Origin: Devosia psychrophila
GTDB taxonomy: Bacteria > Pseudomonadota > Alphaproteobacteria > Rhizobiales > Devosiaceae
Direction of reading: 5' to 3'
DNA: 64,000 bases
Assembly: GCF_000971275.1 (NCBI RefSeq)
Contig: NZ_LAPV01000238.1
Coordinates: 1-64,000, forward strand
This document shows positions 61,310 to 64,000 of the stretch, in pieces; positions within the stretch are counted from its first letter, which is position 1, and each line of letters begins with the position of its first letter. Made by a program: the position numbers and the translations under genes. The notes below the pieces were generated by a model that worked only from the letters and a program-made list of their open reading frames with translations, did no database searches and was not told the DNA's origin.

Positions 61310-63657
61310 TGCTCACCGGTACGCTTTGGCCCGGTAGCAGGATTGCCTCGTTCGCAGCACTGGCGGTCGGCATCCTGCTCGTCTTTTTGCCTTGGTCGGG
61401 CCTTCTGGCACCGATCGACCAGGCCCTGAGAGAAGCGCGGTTTCACGCTTCCGACCGGCAGCCCTCGGGCGAGACGATTTTCCTCGATATCGACTCGGCC
61501 AGCCTTGCGACGGTCGGCGTGTGGCCGTGGCCCCGCCAGATTCACGCCAACGTCCTCGACACGCTTCTGACACTGGGCAGTGCTGAAGTCGTTTTCGATA
61601 TCGACTTCAGCAGCGCATCAACGCCCGAAGGCGATGCGGTTTTTGCAGCGGCGCTCGAACGGGCGGGCGGCTATGCCTTTCTCGCTGCTTTCCAGCAACA
61701 GGCCGCAGACGGCACCGCGGTGGTCAATCTTCCGATTGCGCCATTTGCGGCGCAGGCCGACGCTGTTCTCGTCAACGTGGATGGCGACGGCACCGGGTTG
61801 GTGCATTCCGTCCCTGCGGCGTTGCCAGAGTTCAGCATTGTTTCCGTGGCGAAAGCTCTCGCGCCGCAAGCCCGTTTGACCGCGCCGAAGATAGGCATCG
61901 ATTTCGGCATAGACCTAACCGCAATCACGAGGATCAGCGCGCAGGAGCTGCTGTACGGAAACCCGGACCCCGCACTGTTTGCCAACAAGCAGGTCGTCGT
62001 AGGCTCCAGTGCCATCGAGTTGCGGGATTTCTTTCGCGTGCCACGCTTTGGCGTTGTTCCCGGCCCGCTGGTGCAACTGGCGGCCACCGAAACGCTCAAG
62101 GCCGGCCGGCAGTTGACTGACTGGGGCACGCTTCCGGCCCTTCTGTTATCATTGTTGGTGGTTGGTGCATTCCTGCTATCGCGGCTGAGACAAGTCGGCC
62201 TAACGCAGCTTTGCTTGATCGGTCTTGCAAGCGCCCTTTTAGTTGAAACCAGCGCCTGGATGGCGCAGCGCCTCTACGCCGTGACTCTCGATACCGCGAT
62301 CTATCACTGCACGGTGGTGATCCTGGTTATCGTCGCCCTGCTCATCGAGCGAACCAGTCGCTGGCGGACCTCTCTACAGCAGCAGGCACGGCTCGCCTAC
62401 CTGGCGTCCCATGACCCCGATTCAGGCGCCAGATCTCGGCAGGTGCTGCTTGACGAGTTGGACAACCACCTTGCAAGCGGCGAGCACTTCGGCCTCACGC
62501 TGGTGCATCTCGGCCGGCTGAACCAGGCAATTGTCAGCCTGGGCCACGATGTCGGCGAGCGAGCGGCTAGCGAAGTCGTGCAGCGGATTTCAAGGCATTT
62601 GGGTATGGTTCCCGCCCGGATCGGTTCCGATAGCTTTGCATGGGCGCAGCTTGCACCATTAAATGCCGCGCAGCAGGCCGAGGTCTGCCACTCTATCGGG
62701 CTGGTGCTGGATGAGCCTTACGTGATCGGGGGGCATCAAGTTATCCTCGACACGTGTTTTGGCACAGCGACCGCCAGCGATGGTTTGGCATCCGCCGCCG
62801 AGCTACTCCGACAGGCAGACGTTGCGCTCGGCCATGCGCAGACTCACGGACTGAAGTCTGCACCCTTTGACGCACAGCAGGGCGAGCTGATCAACCAGCG
62901 CCGTCTGCGGGACATCGCCCTTCGACAAGCCTTGCAGAACGGCGAGTTCTACCTGCTGTTTCAGCCCCAGATCGACTTGGCCAGCAATGCCATGACGGGG
63001 GTCGAAGCCCTGATCCGCTGGAACAGCCCGACCCTCGGTCACGTGTCACCGGTTCACTTCATTCCCCTGGCCGAGGAGACCGGAATGATTGTCAGACTGG
63101 GCCAGTGGGTGCTCGAAGAGGCCTGCAGGCAGGCCGCGCAATGGGCCTGGGGTGGACGCTTGTCGGTCAATGTTTCGTCGGCCCAGTTCATGCTGAGCGA
63201 CGTTGTCGGCAGCGTCACCCAGGCGCTGTCGAAGTCCGGCTTCCCGGCCCATCGGCTAGACCTCGAAATCACAGAAAGCCTGTTCGTACGCGACGACACC
63301 AGGATAATTTCAGAACTCCAGCAGCTCCGCAGCCTCGGTGTCCATATTGCACTGGACGATTTCGGCACTGGCTATTCCTCGCTGAGTTATCTGGCGCGCT
63401 TGCCGGTCGACAAACTCAAGATCGATCAGGCATTCGTTCGGTCACTGCCGGATCCCCATCACGAGGCGCTGGTGGAAACCATTATACTCATGGCCAAAAG
63501 ACTGGGCATGGCCGTCGTTGCCGAGGGCATCGAAACCGCCCACCAAAGCGCCTATCTGGCGGGCCTTGGTTGCGAAGTCGGACAAGGATATCTCTTCGGC
63601 CGTCCCTCTACGCCGCAAGCACTGGGCTTTGAGGTATCAACCATTCAGGCCGCCTAG
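61309..63657 (+). CDS. CHASE2 sensor with degenerate GGDEF and intact EAL domain (c-di-GMP phosphodiesterase)
   Basis: A 782-aa inner-membrane protein. Helix 1 (about 10-30) is followed by a periplasmic CHASE2 domain (about 40-270: FLDIDSASLATVGVWPWPR, VVFDIDFSS, VGSSAIELRDFFRVP) and three more helices (about 275-340). The GGDEF-like domain (about 365-500) has RIGSDSFAWAQ in place of GGDEF and should be inactive. The EAL domain (about 525-770) keeps GVEALIRWN, VNVSSAQF, LEITESLF, DDFGTGYSSL, KIDQAFV, AEGIETA and GYLFGRP, so it should hydrolyse c-di-GMP. Its start overlaps the FecR gene stop. Confidence 0.92.
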
Positions 63658-64000
63658 AGCCAAGGCCAAACAAGCTGAGCGCCTCGAGGCGAGCTGCTCT
63701 ACTTGCACGAACCACTTTAGGCGTCTGAACGGATGCTCAGGAGCTCTTCCGCAAACCATAGGTCTAAGCCACGATTTTTTCGGATTAGACCGCGGCTCGT
63801 TCGACTGGATGACCGCGGGCGATGCCATGGCGGATAGCCCACGATCGGGTACATATCTGGTCGCAAGACATCAGGTCACTCAGCCCAAAGCCTGGACGCG
63901 CCGATGCAACAGCGACCATAGCGTTTGCCCCTCAGCTCTTAATGCGCTGGCACTGTGCGCGAATGACTGGGGCCAGGCATATAGGGCCCTACTGGATCTA
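63658..64000. other. Window end, no gene recognised
   Basis: 343 bases after the CHASE2-EAL stop. A 12-bp palindrome (CGCCTCGAGGCG, 63680-63691) lies just downstream but has no T run, so it is not a clear terminator. Open frames here lack family resemblance. A gene crossing the window end cannot be excluded. Confidence 0.5.

Noticed and set aside
63637..63828. Minus-strand open frame at the end of the window
   Set aside because: 63 residues, overlaps the CHASE2-EAL stop, no ribosome binding site and no recognisable domain.

Overview
The window looks like chromosomal DNA of an alphaproteobacterium in the Hyphomicrobiales (Rhizobiales), most likely Devosia or a close relative. The evidence is the high GC coding sequence, the alphaproteobacterial marker families (TrcR/DUF1013, RcdA/DUF1465, DUF4164 next to ZapA, DUF1192, an alphaproteobacterial 6S RNA) and the gene orders zapA/6S RNA/ygfA and ruvCAB/ybgC/tolQRAB/pal/cpoB/tilS/ftsH/glmM. 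No rRNA, tRNA or CRISPR array was seen. The genus is an inference from protein sequences and gene order only.

Layout. 0-15.8 kb: purEK, two short YdcH-like proteins, a TauE/SafE permease, a Kef-type antiporter, the cell-cycle regulators TrcR and RcdA, ribosomal protein L31, an MsbA-like ABC exporter, an ExbB/MotA-like plus OmpA-like pair, a 2H phosphoesterase gene broken by a 19-bp duplication, and efp-suhB. 15.9-25.9 kb: a minus-strand central carbon block (tkt, gap, pgk, fba) with membrane and hypothetical genes between the enzymes. 26-36.9 kb: DUF4164-zapA, then a short insertion (reductase-like gene plus a ParD/ParE module with a damaged toxin) before the 6S RNA and ygfA; YmdB-like phosphoesterase, YebC, a diguanylate cyclase, and ruvC-ruvA-[vapBC]-ruvB-nudix-phosphoesterase-ybgC. 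37-48.6 kb: the Tol-Pal envelope machine, tilS, ftsH, glmM and an outer-membrane barrel.

48.7-57 kb is more accessory: denD, an AraC regulator and a secreted hydrolase are followed by a stretch of decayed genes. These are an IS3-family remnant next to a cut hydrolase, a frameshifted YdeI/OmdA-like gene, and a DUF3828-like gene frameshifted in its signal peptide. An isochorismatase-like protein and a methyltransferase in the same stretch look intact.

56.9-63.7 kb is the most interesting part. It holds a secreted Asn-Gly-repeat protein with a PepSY-like C-terminus, an OmpR-type response regulator, a PhoQ-like histidine kinase, three very small membrane proteins on the other strand, a FecR-domain protein with another Asn-Gly-repeat tail, and a CHASE2/degenerate GGDEF/EAL protein. 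Together these read as an envelope-sensing module feeding a two-component system and c-di-GMP turnover; the functional link is an inference from context. Several families of palindromic intergenic repeats are scattered through the first 41 kb.
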